64,000 nucleotides of DNA from Corynebacterium jeddahense (lineage in GTDB: Bacteria > Actinomycetota > Actinomycetes > Mycobacteriales > Mycobacteriaceae). The position numbers were made by a program, and so were the translations under genes. Positions 45,978 to 55,174 of this stretch are shown piece after piece. The stretch lies in contig NZ_CP063194.1 of NCBI RefSeq assembly GCF_028609865.1, forward strand, positions 2,294,001-2,358,000, written 5' to 3'. Each line of letters starts with the position of its first letter. The first letter of the stretch is position 1. The notes beneath the pieces are model-generated. The model was not told the DNA's origin. It did not search any database and saw nothing but the letters and a program-made list of their open reading frames with translations.

Positions 45978-47956
45978 TACTTCTTCCTTACGTTGACCTG
46001 GCCGTTGACCTGCTCGATCGTGCCGCGCTGGAAGTCGATGGTCAGGCCGCCGGCGGGGATCTTCGCCATGTCCTTAACCGGCCAGCCCAGCTCGCCCTGC
46101 TCGTAGCCGCGCTTACCCCACTCGTCGAAGATGTCGCCGGTGAGGACTGTGTGCGCGCCTGTCGCCGCGGACCAGTAGATGTTGCCGTGCTCGAAGGCCT
46201 GGAAGAAGCCGCCCTTGACCGCGACCTCGTTCGCCGTCGGGTAGCCCAGCTCGGAGGTGGCGGTGCCGATCTCGCCGTACTTCTCCCCGATCGCGCCGTG
46301 GACAATGAAGTGGCTGCCGTCCGGGTTGCGGGTGAGGTAGCCGCCCTGGAACTTCTGCACGTAACCCTTGCCCACCTGGTTAGCCTCGGCCACCGGGTAC
46401 TTCAGGTCGCCCGTTTCATAGCCGTTCTTGCCCCAGGCCTCGAACATGTCGCCCGGGATAGCGTAGGCGCCGGTCTCCGCGGTCCAGTAGACGGAGCCGT
46501 TCTGGAAGTGGACGAAGCGCCCCTTGCCATCCGGCGTCTGCGTCTCGCCCGTGACCGGGAAGCCGAGCCAGCCGGACGCGCCGCCGAGCGCGTTGTACTT
46601 GGCCAGGATCGCGCCGTAGAGGGCGTGCGCGCCGGTCCCGGGCGACCAGAACGCGGTGCCGCCGCGGAAGTCCTGCGCCTTGCCCTTCGTGTCCTTGCCG
46701 GTGTCGTACTCGTCGTTGACGCAGGTGCCGATGACGCCGGAGGTGGTCTCTTCCGCGATCGCGCCGACCGGGGTGCACTTCGAGCCACGGTCCGCCTCGG
46801 CGACGTTGAGCGCGTTGGCGATGAACGGCCACGCCTGCGCCATCTCGAACTGCCAGTACTCCCAGGAGTGGACGCCGGACGGGCGGAAGCGCACGATCGG
46901 CTTCACGCTCGTGCGGCTGGCGTAGTCCACAAACGTCTGGGTGGACAGGCGCGAGAGCACCTCGAGGCCGACGCCGGCCGGGTTGGCCTGGCCCTTAGCC
47001 ACGGACTCGGCGGCGCCGAAGTCGTCGCGACCGGAACCCGCGGAGACGTAGACCGTCATGTCCTTGAGGTTCTCGATGCCCAGCTTCGGGTCGTGGTCGA
47101 TCCAGTCCTGCGAGCCGAGCGGGCCCCACATTGCCTCGGCGTTGTAGCCACCGGCGTCGAGCTGCGCCGCCTTGATCGCGGTGGGCATGCCGGTGGTCGT
47201 CGTATCCAGGTAGCCCGAGAACGAGCCGACGAAGTTGAACAGCTGCGGGTTGCGCTCGGCGAGGTTGACCGCCGCGGTGCCGCCCATGGACAGGCCGGTC
47301 ACCGCGCGGTGGCCGTTCGAGCGGAACTCGTTGTTGAGCACCGGGATGAGCTCCTTGGTCAGGAACGTCTCCCACATGTAGTGCTTGCCGTTGTTCTCGC
47401 GCTGCCAGTCCGAGTAGAAGGAGGACTCGCCGCCCACCGGGAGGATGACGTTGACGTTCTTATCGGCGTAGAACTGCTCGATGTTCGTCTCGATGGTCCA
47501 GCCGTTCTCGTCGTCGCGGGCGCGCAGGCCGTCGAGCGCCCAGACCTCGGGGAACTTCGCGGTCGGGTTGGAGTGCCAGTCGCGCGCGAGCAGGATCTGC
47601 ACCTGGATCGGGTGCTCCGGCATGGCGGCCGACTTGATAAAGACGGCGACGCGGCGGTTCGTGATCCACTCGATGCGGTCCACCGACACGCCCGCGGGCA
47701 GGCCCGGCACCACGGGGTTCTGCTCCACCTCGATCGGGGTGCGCTTCGGCGGGTCCGAGGGGCGCAGGCCGTCGGACAGCCCGCGGTTCGAGGAGAGGGC
47801 GGTCAGGTCGGAGGAGGACGACTGCGCCTGGGCGTTCGTGCCTACCGACGTCGCCAGCGCCGGAGCCAGCGTCAGCGCAAGGGCCGCTGGCAGCGCGAGG
47901 GCGGCCGGCAATTTCGCGGCCGACAGCCTGGTTGGGGTGGTCCGGTTGTCTCGCAT
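45977..47956 (-). CDS. Corynomycolyltransferase with C-terminal LGFP repeats (Cop1/CmytA-like)
   Basis: A 659-residue secreted antigen-85-type mycolyltransferase that moves corynomycolate from trehalose monomycolate to arabinogalactan or a second trehalose. The N-terminal signal peptide (LPAALALPAALALTLAPALA) is followed by the catalytic alpha/beta-hydrolase domain with GLSMGGTAAVNL (Ser about residue 222) and the His region SGVHSWEYWQ. After about residue 420 come repeated modules, such as AWGKNGYETGDLKYPVAE, of the LGFP type thought to tether the protein to the wall. The ATG at 47956 with TAGGAG upstream is used. CmytA of C. glutamicum has the same two-part layout. Confidence 0.93.
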   Translation of the reverse strand: MRDNRTTPTRLSAAKLPAALALPAALALTLAPALATSVGTNAQAQSSSSDLTALSSNRGLSDGLRPSDPPKRTPIEVEQNPVVPGLPAGVSVDRIEWITNRRVAVFIKSAAMPEHPIQVQILLARDWHSNPTAKFPEVWALDGLRARDDENGWTIETNIEQFYADKNVNVILPVGGESSFYSDWQRENNGKHYMWETFLTKELIPVLNNEFRSNGHRAVTGLSMGGTAAVNLAERNPQLFNFVGSFSGYLDTTTTGMPTAIKAAQLDAGGYNAEAMWGPLGSQDWIDHDPKLGIENLKDMTVYVSAGSGRDDFGAAESVAKGQANPAGVGLEVLSRLSTQTFVDYASRTSVKPIVRFRPSGVHSWEYWQFEMAQAWPFIANALNVAEADRGSKCTPVGAIAEETTSGVIGTCVNDEYDTGKDTKGKAQDFRGGTAFWSPGTGAHALYGAILAKYNALGGASGWLGFPVTGETQTPDGKGRFVHFQNGSVYWTAETGAYAIPGDMFEAWGKNGYETGDLKYPVAEANQVGKGYVQKFQGGYLTRNPDGSHFIVHGAIGEKYGEIGTATSELGYPTANEVAVKGGFFQAFEHGNIYWSAATGAHTVLTGDIFDEWGKRGYEQGELGWPVKDMAKIPAGGLTIDFQRGTIEQVNGQVNVRKK

Positions 47957-47997
47957 GAGTCTCCTACCTCGTCGGGCTACTAGTGTCACAACAGTAT

Positions 47998-48039
47998 CGC
48001 TTAAAGCTTAAGTTTCACTTGAAGCTTTAGTCGTAAGCG
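47998..48039 (-). promoter_or_regulatory. Nested inverted repeats upstream of the cmytA-like gene
   Basis: CGCTTA (47998-48003) pairs with TAAGCG (48034-48039) and inner AAAGCTT-AAGT with ACTTGAAGCTTT, with one bulge. The A/T-rich patch stands out from GC-rich surroundings and lies 42 bp before the start codon, so it is a plausible operator or promoter-region hairpin. Confidence 0.45.
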
Positions 48040-48159
48040 ACACGCGTTGCGTTACGTGCGGTGCGCGAGGTGTTGGTCCGTGCGGGGGCGTTCTGTGGCG
48101 CGGTCCCAGCCCCCAGAATCGCCCGCCGCCCGCCCCCCAGCCCCCCAGAATCGCCAAAT

Positions 48160-48220
48160 CCAGCTACTAAGACCCAGCTAATCGGTCCCAAATGGCGATT
48201 AGCTGGGTCTTGGTAGCTGG
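48160..48220. terminator. Long hairpin with 25-nt arms between the two mycolyltransferase genes
   Basis: Arms 48160-48184 and 48196-48220 match over 25 nt with one mismatch and an 11-nt loop. It lies past the stop of the cmytB-like gene and before the promoter of the cmytA-like gene, so it may end the upstream operon, though no T-tract follows on the minus strand. Confidence 0.55.
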
Positions 48221-48233
48221 AAACAGCCAAAAA

Positions 48234-48322
48234 GGGGCGGGCGGGGCGGGCGGGTCGGGGCGGGCGGGCGGGGCGGGCGGGACCGAACAGCCCCGGCCGA
48301 ACAGCCCCGGCCGAACAGCGCC
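48234..48322. repeat. G-tract array and 14-bp tandem repeat
   Basis: On the plus strand 48234-48281 is built from GGGGCGGGCGGG-like units with more than ten runs of three to four G and one-base spacers, a strong candidate for G-quadruplex formation. It is followed by about three copies of a 14-bp unit CCGAACAGCCCCGG (48283-48296, 48297-48310, then a diverged copy). All lies in the gap just past the cmytB-like stop codon. Confidence 0.75.
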
Positions 48323-48338
48323 GACGCGCGAGCCCGCC

Positions 48339-49352
48339 CTACCAGGCGTTCATCACGTTGAGGATGCGCGGCTTCGTCGCCTCGAGCTGCGAGCCGAACT
48401 GGTCCCAGTTGTGCAGGCCCGTCGGCGTGTACACGGCGGTGTGCTTCACGCCGATGGCGGTCGCCTTCGCGTCCCACGCGTGGGTGGTCGCGTTCGCGAT
48501 GGACTCCAGGGCGATGCCCGCGGCGCGGTGCTGGGGCAGGTACTTCTCGTCGGCCGGGCCTGGGATCGCGGAGCCGGCGGAGACGTACACGTCGGTGTTG
48601 CGCAGGTTGCCCATGTTGAGGAACGGGTCGTTCTCGAAGCGGCGCGGGTTGAGGGAGGAGCCCCACATGGCGTTGACGTTGAACCGGCCGGCGTCGAGAA
48701 GAGCGGCGCGCACGGCGGTCTGGGCACCCGGGATGGTGGTGGTGAGGTACCCGGAGTACGACAGCGTCTGGCGGAACTGGTTCGTGTGCAGCGCGGCGAG
48801 ATTGATCGCGGCCGTGCCGCCCATGGACAGGCCGAGGATGGAGTTGTTCGTCGGGGAGACGCCGAAGTTGCGCTGCAGGTACGGCGGCAGCTCCTTGGTC
48901 AGGAACGTATCCCACTTGTAGGTGACGGGGTTGTTGAAGTCGTACGTCGCCGGGGCGTTCCAGTCGGTGTAGAACGAGGACTCGCCGCCCACCGGCATCA
49001 CGAGGGTGATGTTGTTGTCCTTGAACGTGCGCGCGGCGTTGACGTCGTTAACCCAAGCATTCGTGATCTCGGTCGCGCGCAGGCCGTCGAGCATGTACAG
49101 GCCCGCGTTGCCGCCGCGCTGGGCCGGCTGGATCTGCACGGTGATGTGACGGTTCATCGCCGGGGACCACACGGTGCAGCGCTGCACCCAAAAGCCGACG
49201 CGGTCCCACTCGCACATGCCGGTGGAATCGGGGCGCAGCCAGTCGCGGTTCGCGGCGGACGCCTGCGGCGCGCCGACTACGACGGCGGCGGCGCTGGCGA
49301 CGGTCGCCAGCACTGCGGTGAGCTTTCGGCGCACGGAAGATCGGGCGTTCAT
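48339..49352 (-). CDS. Corynomycolyltransferase (CmytB-like, single-domain)
   Basis: A 337-residue secreted mycolyltransferase of the antigen 85 fold without a repeat domain. The signal peptide is RKLTAVLATVASAAAVVVGAPQASA. The nucleophile region GLSMGGTAAINL is at about residue 176, WDQFGSQL near the C-terminus contributes the His region (TGLHNWDQ), and MCEWDRV and QRCTVW supply cysteines. It is the short partner of the LGFP-containing enzyme 382 bp further on. It lies 65 bp after aftB and may be co-transcribed with it. Confidence 0.93.
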   Translation of the reverse strand: MNARSSVRRKLTAVLATVASAAAVVVGAPQASAANRDWLRPDSTGMCEWDRVGFWVQRCTVWSPAMNRHITVQIQPAQRGGNAGLYMLDGLRATEITNAWVNDVNAARTFKDNNITLVMPVGGESSFYTDWNAPATYDFNNPVTYKWDTFLTKELPPYLQRNFGVSPTNNSILGLSMGGTAAINLAALHTNQFRQTLSYSGYLTTTIPGAQTAVRAALLDAGRFNVNAMWGSSLNPRRFENDPFLNMGNLRNTDVYVSAGSAIPGPADEKYLPQHRAAGIALESIANATTHAWDAKATAIGVKHTAVYTPTGLHNWDQFGSQLEATKPRILNVMNAW

Positions 49353-49417
49353 AGTCTCCCTCGCATCATTTTTCAGGTGATAGACACGATCAAGTTACCA
49401 AAATGCAACACTGGTCG

Positions 49418-51259
49418 CTATTCGCTGGGGTCGTTTGCGGTCTTCACCGTCACGGGCCACGCGATCTGCGTGCCGCTCTCGCCCGGGTCCTCGCCTCGCC
49501 GGATCGCCTTGCGGGTGGCTGGGTCGAGGTAGGCCCCCGGGTCGTCGTGAAGCGTGAGCGTTCGGCCCTTGCCCACGGAGTACCGCACGTTCGCCCAGAA
49601 CCGCTGCCAACTCATCGGCTCGCGCGAGGTGGCCAGCAACTCGGCGATCTCGGGGGTGCGCAGCGCCGCGCGGGCCTGCTTCGCGCGCAGGGGGTTGATG
49701 AACGCGGGCAGCCTGTCCAGGTCGGTGCCGGAATCGGCGGCCTGCCACGCCGGGTCGAGCTGCTTGTCGTGGCCGATGCGCCCGCCGGGGATGCGCGGCA
49801 TGCGCGCCGCGATCGGGGTGGCCAGGCCGACGGTGTCCAGCACGCGCACGTCGAGCGGCGCGTTCATGCTGGTCATGCCCAGGTTGATGAGGTAGGCGGT
49901 GAGGCCCAGGTTGTTCAGGTCGGTCTCCGCGTCGACGCGGTCGCGGTAGAACCACTTGTAGATCTCCGGATCCGCGCTCACGTAGGCCAGGTTGAGCTGC
50001 GCGGCCTCCGCATCGATGCCGTCTTGCAGCGCGTCCTCCCAGTTCTGCATGAGTTTCGAGCCGAGGAAGTCCTCCGCGTGGCGCGGGGGATCGCCGAGCT
50101 CGCGGCCGAGGGCGAGGGTCCAGAACTCGCGCTCGTCGACGATGCCGAGCTCCTTCTCCCCCGTCTGGTACGCCTCCCAGTCGATGGGGTGCGCGCGCAC
50201 GATGGTCACCCCGCCCCACACGGCGACGGCCGCGGTGAGCGCGACGCTCGCGCGGCTCACCGGCACCGCCATGACGGGCAGCAGCAGCGCGAACAGCGGC
50301 AGCAGCCACATGCGCCCGTGCATGAAGTCGCCGCCCACGCGCAGGACGTAGACGATGTGCGCGAGCGCGCACCCCACCACTACAAGGGCGATTGCTAATC
50401 GACGCCCACGGGTCCCCACGAGCAACCACCAGCCGAGCGCCACCGCGCCGAGGAGCGGCAGCCACAGCCAGTAGTAGCCGGCGAAATCCCAGAGGTACTC
50501 GAACCCGCTGCCCCACTCCGCGCCGGAGGCCGACTTCGCCACCGCCGTGTGCGGGGTGAGCAGGCCGTAGTAGCCCATGCGGAACAGCTCGTACGCCGCC
50601 GGCACCGGCAGCGCCGCGGCGAGGATGCCGCCAGTCTTGCGCGGGGCGTACGCGATGAGCATGATCCCGGTGACGCCGCCGTAAAGCGCCAGCTCCGGGC
50701 GCACGAGCCAGGACAACCCGCACCAGAACGCGAGGAGGTAGCCCACCGGCGGCATGCCGTGGCGGGTCGGCCGGTCGGGCGCCGCCCACGCGACGAGCAG
50801 GGCCCACCACACCGCGATCCAGAGCAGGGACAAACCCCACTCGAGCCCGGAGGTGGCGAAGTCGCGGGCGGGCGGGAGCGCGAGGTAGATGAGGATGCCG
50901 AACGGGACGACGTAGTGCGCGCCGCCCTTGGTGAACCAGTAGCGGCCGGAGGCAAACGTCGATACGCATGCTGCCGCGACGGTGCACACGAGCGCGAGCC
51001 ACATGGCGACGTCCTCGAGGCGCGCGCCGGTGAGCCACGCGCACGCGGCGATGAGGTACTGCCACAGCGTCGAGGTGTTGGCCTCGACGCGCTCGCCGGC
51101 GTTGAACACGGGGCCGTTGCCGGCGAGGATGTTGCGCACGGTGCGCAGGACGATAAGGCCGTCGTCCGACATCCAGCGCCGGGTCCACCCGCCCCAGAAC
51201 GCAGCGACGCCCGCCATTGCGGCCGCGAGCAGCGCGGAGAGGCGGGCGTTGTTGGTCAT
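49418..51259 (-). CDS. aftB: Terminal beta-(1->2)-arabinofuranosyltransferase AftB
   Basis: A 613-residue GT-C membrane glycosyltransferase that adds the terminal beta-1,2 arabinofuranose to arabinan, creating the site for mycolate attachment. The first-loop catalytic motif RRWMSDDGL places two Asp at residues 32-33. About ten helices fill the N-terminal two thirds, and the last 200 residues are periplasmic. The position between the mycolyltransferase and ubiA matches Rv3805c. The start ATG at 51259 lies 25 bp after the ubiA stop. Confidence 0.94.
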   Translation of the reverse strand: MTNNARLSALLAAAMAGVAAFWGGWTRRWMSDDGLIVLRTVRNILAGNGPVFNAGERVEANTSTLWQYLIAACAWLTGARLEDVAMWLALVCTVAAACVSTFASGRYWFTKGGAHYVVPFGILIYLALPPARDFATSGLEWGLSLLWIAVWWALLVAWAAPDRPTRHGMPPVGYLLAFWCGLSWLVRPELALYGGVTGIMLIAYAPRKTGGILAAALPVPAAYELFRMGYYGLLTPHTAVAKSASGAEWGSGFEYLWDFAGYYWLWLPLLGAVALGWWLLVGTRGRRLAIALVVVGCALAHIVYVLRVGGDFMHGRMWLLPLFALLLPVMAVPVSRASVALTAAVAVWGGVTIVRAHPIDWEAYQTGEKELGIVDEREFWTLALGRELGDPPRHAEDFLGSKLMQNWEDALQDGIDAEAAQLNLAYVSADPEIYKWFYRDRVDAETDLNNLGLTAYLINLGMTSMNAPLDVRVLDTVGLATPIAARMPRIPGGRIGHDKQLDPAWQAADSGTDLDRLPAFINPLRAKQARAALRTPEIAELLATSREPMSWQRFWANVRYSVGKGRTLTLHDDPGAYLDPATRKAIRRGEDPGESGTQIAWPVTVKTANDPSE

Positions 51260-51284
51260 TGGTGAGATGTTAGCGGCTCCGGTC

Positions 51285-52280
51285 CTACCACCCGAAGTGC
51301 GGCACGACGTAGACCGCCATGACGATGCAGAAGATCCAGGCGAGCGCCAGCGTCTGCAGCACTCGGTCCTCGAGCGCGATCTCGTCCGGCGCGCCGCCCT
51401 GGCCGCCGTCGACGACGGAGGCGTAGCGCAGGATCGCGATGACGAACGGCACCATGGACACCTGGTACCAGATTGCCGCGGTGCCCCCGACCTCGTTGGA
51501 GAGCTGGAAACCCCACAGGGCGTAGGACATCACCACGGCGGTGGCGGACAGCGTCCACACGAAGCGCAGGTACGTCTCGGTGTAGCCCTGCAGCGAGCGA
51601 CGGATCTTCGCGCCCGTCTCCTTCACCAGCAGCAGCTCGGCGTAGCGCTTACCCGAGGCCATAAACAGGGAGCCGAACGCGGCGACGAGGAGGAACCACT
51701 GCGACAGGGCGATGCCGGCCGCGACGCCGCCGGCCATCGTGCGCAGCATGAAGCCGGAGGACACGAGCGCGATGTCGATCACGGGGATGTGCTTCCAGCC
51801 GAAGCAGTAGCCGAGCTGAAGCGCGATGTAGATGCCGATGACCCAGGCGAGCGCGCCGCCGTCCGTGGCCAGGAACGACAGGCCGAGCGCGGCGGCGATG
51901 AGCACCGCCGCCATACCGTAGGCCAGGTTGATCGGCAGCATGCCCGAGGCGATCGGGCGGAAGCGCTTCGTCGGGTGCTCGCGGTCGGACTCGACGTCGC
52001 GCGCGTCGTTGATGAGGTAGATCGAGGACGCGCCGCAGCAGAACACCACGAACGCGAGGAGGATGTCCACCGCCGTACGCGAGTTGAACGAGTCCGCACC
52101 CGCGGCCAGCGGCGCGGCGAGCACGAGGACGTTTTTCACCCACTGCTTCGGGCGCAGGCCCTTGACCATGGCGTCCGCGAGATTCTTCGGGGGCGTCTTC
52201 TTCATCACCTGGTCGACACCGGAGGTGTGCGGCTCCGACTTGATCAGGGGCTCGTCGACGGGTTCCTGGGTGTATTCCAC
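51285..52280 (-). CDS. ubiA: Decaprenyl-phosphate phosphoribosyltransferase (DPPR synthase)
   Basis: A 331-residue UbiA-family membrane prenyl-phosphate transferase. It makes decaprenylphosphoryl-5-phosphoribose, the first step to the arabinose donor DPA. The Asp-rich motif NDARDVESDREHPTKRF and the second acidic motif in the HIPVIDIALVSSGFML region are present, with about nine helices. The start codon GTG shares one base with the stop of the PAP2 gene, so both are translated together. It corresponds to Rv3806c. Confidence 0.95.
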   Translation of the reverse strand: MEYTQEPVDEPLIKSEPHTSGVDQVMKKTPPKNLADAMVKGLRPKQWVKNVLVLAAPLAAGADSFNSRTAVDILLAFVVFCCGASSIYLINDARDVESDREHPTKRFRPIASGMLPINLAYGMAAVLIAAALGLSFLATDGGALAWVIGIYIALQLGYCFGWKHIPVIDIALVSSGFMLRTMAGGVAAGIALSQWFLLVAAFGSLFMASGKRYAELLLVKETGAKIRRSLQGYTETYLRFVWTLSATAVVMSYALWGFQLSNEVGGTAAIWYQVSMVPFVIAILRYASVVDGGQGGAPDEIALEDRVLQTLALAWIFCIVMAVYVVPHFGW

Positions 52281-52780
52281 TAGATCCTCTTCTCCGCCTC
52301 GATGGCCACCTTCGCCGCGCCCACGCCGAGCGCGGCGCCCGCGAGGGTGTCAGTTGGGTAATGGACGCCGAGCACGTTACGCGAGAGCATCATCACCGGC
52401 ACGAGCAGCCACGGCGTCTTCCTGCCCGTGATGTCCGCGAGGTGCGCCGCCGCCGCGGCCGTGTTCGCCGCGTGCGAGGAGGGAAACGACAGCTGGGACG
52501 GCGTTTTCACCCCCACCTTCACGCGCTCGTCGCTCGGCCGCGGGCGCCGCACAATGCGCTTGAGCACCACGGTCGCCGCGTGCGCCGCGAAGGTTCCCGC
52601 CCCGAGGGCGAGCCACTTCGAGCGCCGTTGCTTATCGACGATTGCACCTCCGGCCGCGAGCGCCAACCACCCGAGGTCGTGCTCGCCGAAGTGGCTCAAC
52701 GCCCGCGCCGCCTTCACGGTCGCTTGGCTGTAGGCCAGGTCCTGGATCGCGACCAGGAGCTTCGTTTCTTTACTGGGCAT
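52280..52780 (-). CDS. PAP2 family phosphatase (Rv3807c-like)
   Basis: A 166-residue membrane phosphatase expected to dephosphorylate decaprenylphosphoryl-5-phosphoribose to the ribose form. The three PAP2 motifs are visible: KRIVRRPRPSDE, FPSSHAAN and SRNVLGVHYPTDTLAG. The start at 52780 (MPSKETKLL) overlaps the glfT2 stop by 11 bp; a longer in-frame start would run inside glfT2 and was rejected. It sits between glfT2 and ubiA as in other mycolata. Confidence 0.9.
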   Translation of the reverse strand: MPSKETKLLVAIQDLAYSQATVKAARALSHFGEHDLGWLALAAGGAIVDKQRRSKWLALGAGTFAAHAATVVLKRIVRRPRPSDERVKVGVKTPSQLSFPSSHAANTAAAAAHLADITGRKTPWLLVPVMMLSRNVLGVHYPTDTLAGAALGVGAAKVAIEAEKRI

Positions 52781-54731
52781 CGAACACCTTCCCCCAGTTC
52801 TCGCGGTTGGATAGCTCCGGGCGCGCCTCACGGTAGGTGCGCTTGAGTTCGGGCCAGCGTTGCTGGATCTGTTCGCGGAGCTGTTTCTGTTCGTTGGCCA
52901 GGTCGTCGGCAAGCTGCTTGTTCCTCTTGCGGAAGGCCACGCCCGTGCCGCCGGCTGTAGACACCGTCGCCGAGTCGAGGCGGGCGAGTGTGAACCAGCG
53001 CGCCTCCTCCGCGGTGAGGTTGAGTTGCGGGGCGTCCCAGTGGCCTTTGTCCTCAGGCTTGGTCAGGTGCAGCAGCGCCTTGGCCGCCCACGGCAGCTTC
53101 TTCACCTTGGCCAAGCGCCCGCCGATCTTCTTCGTGGGCACGCCCGGCGCGCCCGTGGCCGCGGGCAGGTCGGCGGCCGAGGGCACGATCTGCGCGTCCG
53201 AGTAGTTGGAGCGGATGCCCTGGATTCGCGGCAGCGAGGATTCGAGGATGTCGAAAAGCTGGTCGGGGCCGGCGAGGAAGTCGCGCATCGCCTCGTTTTG
53301 AATCGCGATTGTGGAGTACTCCATGCACATGTAGTGCTTGTGCGTGGACTTTCGCATGTTCTTCAGCATCGCCTCCGGGTTCTCGGGCCCATAGATCGCC
53401 GCGACGATCAGACGGTTGCGCATGTGGTAGTAGGCCTGCCAATCGATCGCGTCGTCCTTGTCCGCCCATGCCATGTGCCAAATGGCCACGCCGGGCCAGG
53501 TGACCGTCGGGAAGCCTGCTTCCTCTGCGCGGAAGGCGTACTCGTTGTCGTCCCACTTGATAAACAGGGGCAGCGGCAACCCGATCCGCTCCGCCACCAC
53601 GCGCGGGATGAGGTCCATCCACCATCCGTTGTAATTCACGTCGATGCGGCGGTGCAGCGGGCGCGAGGTGGTCTTCCTCGGGTCCAGGTCCTCCTCGTCC
53701 GTGCCCACGTAGCCGAGCGGGTACTTGGCAAAATCGTGATCGTACACCGCGTGCTCGGCGGCGCGGAACATGAAGATGTCCTTGTCCACCGTCTCACCCG
53801 TCGTCCGCAGCTGCGAGCGATCCTGCAGGTTGAGCATCTGCCCGCCGACCAGGAAAGGCGACTTCGCGTACCGGGCCACCTGCACCGCACTGGCGATGGA
53901 GTCCGGCTCGATGGCGATGTCGTCGTCCATGTACAAGATGAACGGCGCGTCGGTGCTGCTGAGGGCCTCGTACATAATGCGTGCGTACCCACCCGAGCCG
54001 CCCAGGTTGCCCTGCGGGAAGATGGTCAGCTTGCCGCCCAAGTTCTTCTCGGCCTCGGCGAAATCGGGCTCATCCGCCGGGTGCTGGTTGCCCTGGTCCG
54101 GCATGAGCACATCCGTGATGCACTCGGCCACGAACGGGTCCTCCGCCAGCGCGTGCAGCGCGTTGACGGCGTCGCGCGGCCGGTTGAACGTCGGAATGCC
54201 GACGGCGACGTGTTTGGGCTGCGGGGGGACGACGGAGCCGTCGGCAAGCAATTGCTTCTTGGGCGCGTGCGGGGCGACCCACGCGGCCTGCGAGACGGTG
54301 GTGTCCTCGTCCGCGGTGAGGTCGAACCAGAGCCAGCCGCCGTCCTCGAAGTTCGCGAGCTTCAGCGGGATTTCCGTGTACCCGCTGGCGTCGACGTTGG
54401 TCACGCTGATGCGGGTGCCGTCGTACTTCGAGCGGTACACGGACACGGTGGCGCGGCCGGTGACGTCGAGCGCGAGGATGACCTCGTCGAGCTGCGACCA
54501 GCGGCGCCAGTAGCTCGCCGGGAACGCGTTGAAGTATGTTTCGAAACTCACCTCTTGGCCCGCCGGGACCGTGAACTGCGTGCGGGTGTCCCAGCCCAGG
54601 CGCTGCGTGTTCTGCTCCGGCTCGATGAGGTAGAGCATGCGCACATCGCGCGGCTCGCCCTTCTTCGGCATGAGGATGCGGGCAAGGACGCGGTCGGCGT
54701 CTTGGTTTGCGTGCTGATCCACGGCTCTCAC
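52770..54731 (-). CDS. glfT2: Galactofuranosyltransferase GlfT2
   Basis: A GT2 family enzyme of about 653 residues that polymerises galactan by adding alternating beta-1,5 and beta-1,6 galactofuranose from UDP-Galf. The N-terminal beta-sandwich (FNAFPASYWRRWSQ) is followed by the GT-A domain with the YMDDDIAIEPD metal motif at about residue 267 and the WDDNE catalytic motif at about residue 394. A helical C-terminal part ends the protein. The GTG at 54731 is used because it aligns with known N-termini; GTG 54722 is also possible, and no ATG fits. It opens the arabinogalactan operon. Confidence 0.94.
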   Translation of the reverse strand: MRAVDQHANQDADRVLARILMPKKGEPRDVRMLYLIEPEQNTQRLGWDTRTQFTVPAGQEVSFETYFNAFPASYWRRWSQLDEVILALDVTGRATVSVYRSKYDGTRISVTNVDASGYTEIPLKLANFEDGGWLWFDLTADEDTTVSQAAWVAPHAPKKQLLADGSVVPPQPKHVAVGIPTFNRPRDAVNALHALAEDPFVAECITDVLMPDQGNQHPADEPDFAEAEKNLGGKLTIFPQGNLGGSGGYARIMYEALSSTDAPFILYMDDDIAIEPDSIASAVQVARYAKSPFLVGGQMLNLQDRSQLRTTGETVDKDIFMFRAAEHAVYDHDFAKYPLGYVGTDEEDLDPRKTTSRPLHRRIDVNYNGWWMDLIPRVVAERIGLPLPLFIKWDDNEYAFRAEEAGFPTVTWPGVAIWHMAWADKDDAIDWQAYYHMRNRLIVAAIYGPENPEAMLKNMRKSTHKHYMCMEYSTIAIQNEAMRDFLAGPDQLFDILESSLPRIQGIRSNYSDAQIVPSAADLPAATGAPGVPTKKIGGRLAKVKKLPWAAKALLHLTKPEDKGHWDAPQLNLTAEEARWFTLARLDSATVSTAGGTGVAFRKRNKQLADDLANEQKQLREQIQQRWPELKRTYREARPELSNRENWGKVFDAQ

Positions 54732-54847
54732 TTTCGTGCTGGGTAGCTTGAGTGGGCAGTTGGGTTTCAAGCGTAACGGTTGCACGCCCGAATTCGGGCT
54801 GTGGCTCGCGGTTGACGGGTTGCCCACGCGCCGGGATACTCGTGCGC

Positions 54848-55174
54848 ATGGGTTCTGCGGGCAGGGATTACGCGTTCGGCGGCTTCCTCATGGTCTTGGC
54901 GACGCTCGCGATGGTGTTCCTGGACGGCTCCCTCGCCGTCTTCGTCGCCATCGCCGCCGCGGTGTCCGGCATGGTGCTATTCGTGCGCGGGTCGCAGATC
55001 GAGCACTTCGCTGAGGACCCTTTGGCTGTCGAGGAGTACGGCATCCCCGGCCCCCGCGGCGAGGGGTTCAACACGGGTCTCGATTCGGGCTTCGACTGGG
55101 ATGCGCATTACCGACGCGAATTCGGCGAGGGGTCTGGCGGCGCGGGTGGTGCAGGCGGCAGCACGAGGCTGTAG
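54848..55174 (+). CDS. Small membrane protein, unknown function
   Basis: A 108-residue protein with two adjoining helices (GGFLMVLATLAMVFLDGSLAVF and AIAAAVSGMVLFV), an acidic linker and a Gly-rich C-terminus (FGEGSGGAGGAGG). No family is recognised. The ATG at 54848 starts just before the first helix, so the longer in-frame start was rejected. It is divergent from glfT2, with 116 bp between the starts. Confidence 0.6.
   Translation: MGSAGRDYAFGGFLMVLATLAMVFLDGSLAVFVAIAAAVSGMVLFVRGSQIEHFAEDPLAVEEYGIPGPRGEGFNTGLDSGFDWDAHYRREFGEGSGGAGGAGGSTRL

Noticed and set aside
45818..47983. 721-residue plus-strand frame opposite the LGFP mycolyltransferase
   Set aside because: Shadow frame; the minus-strand gene has signal peptide, catalytic motifs and repeats.
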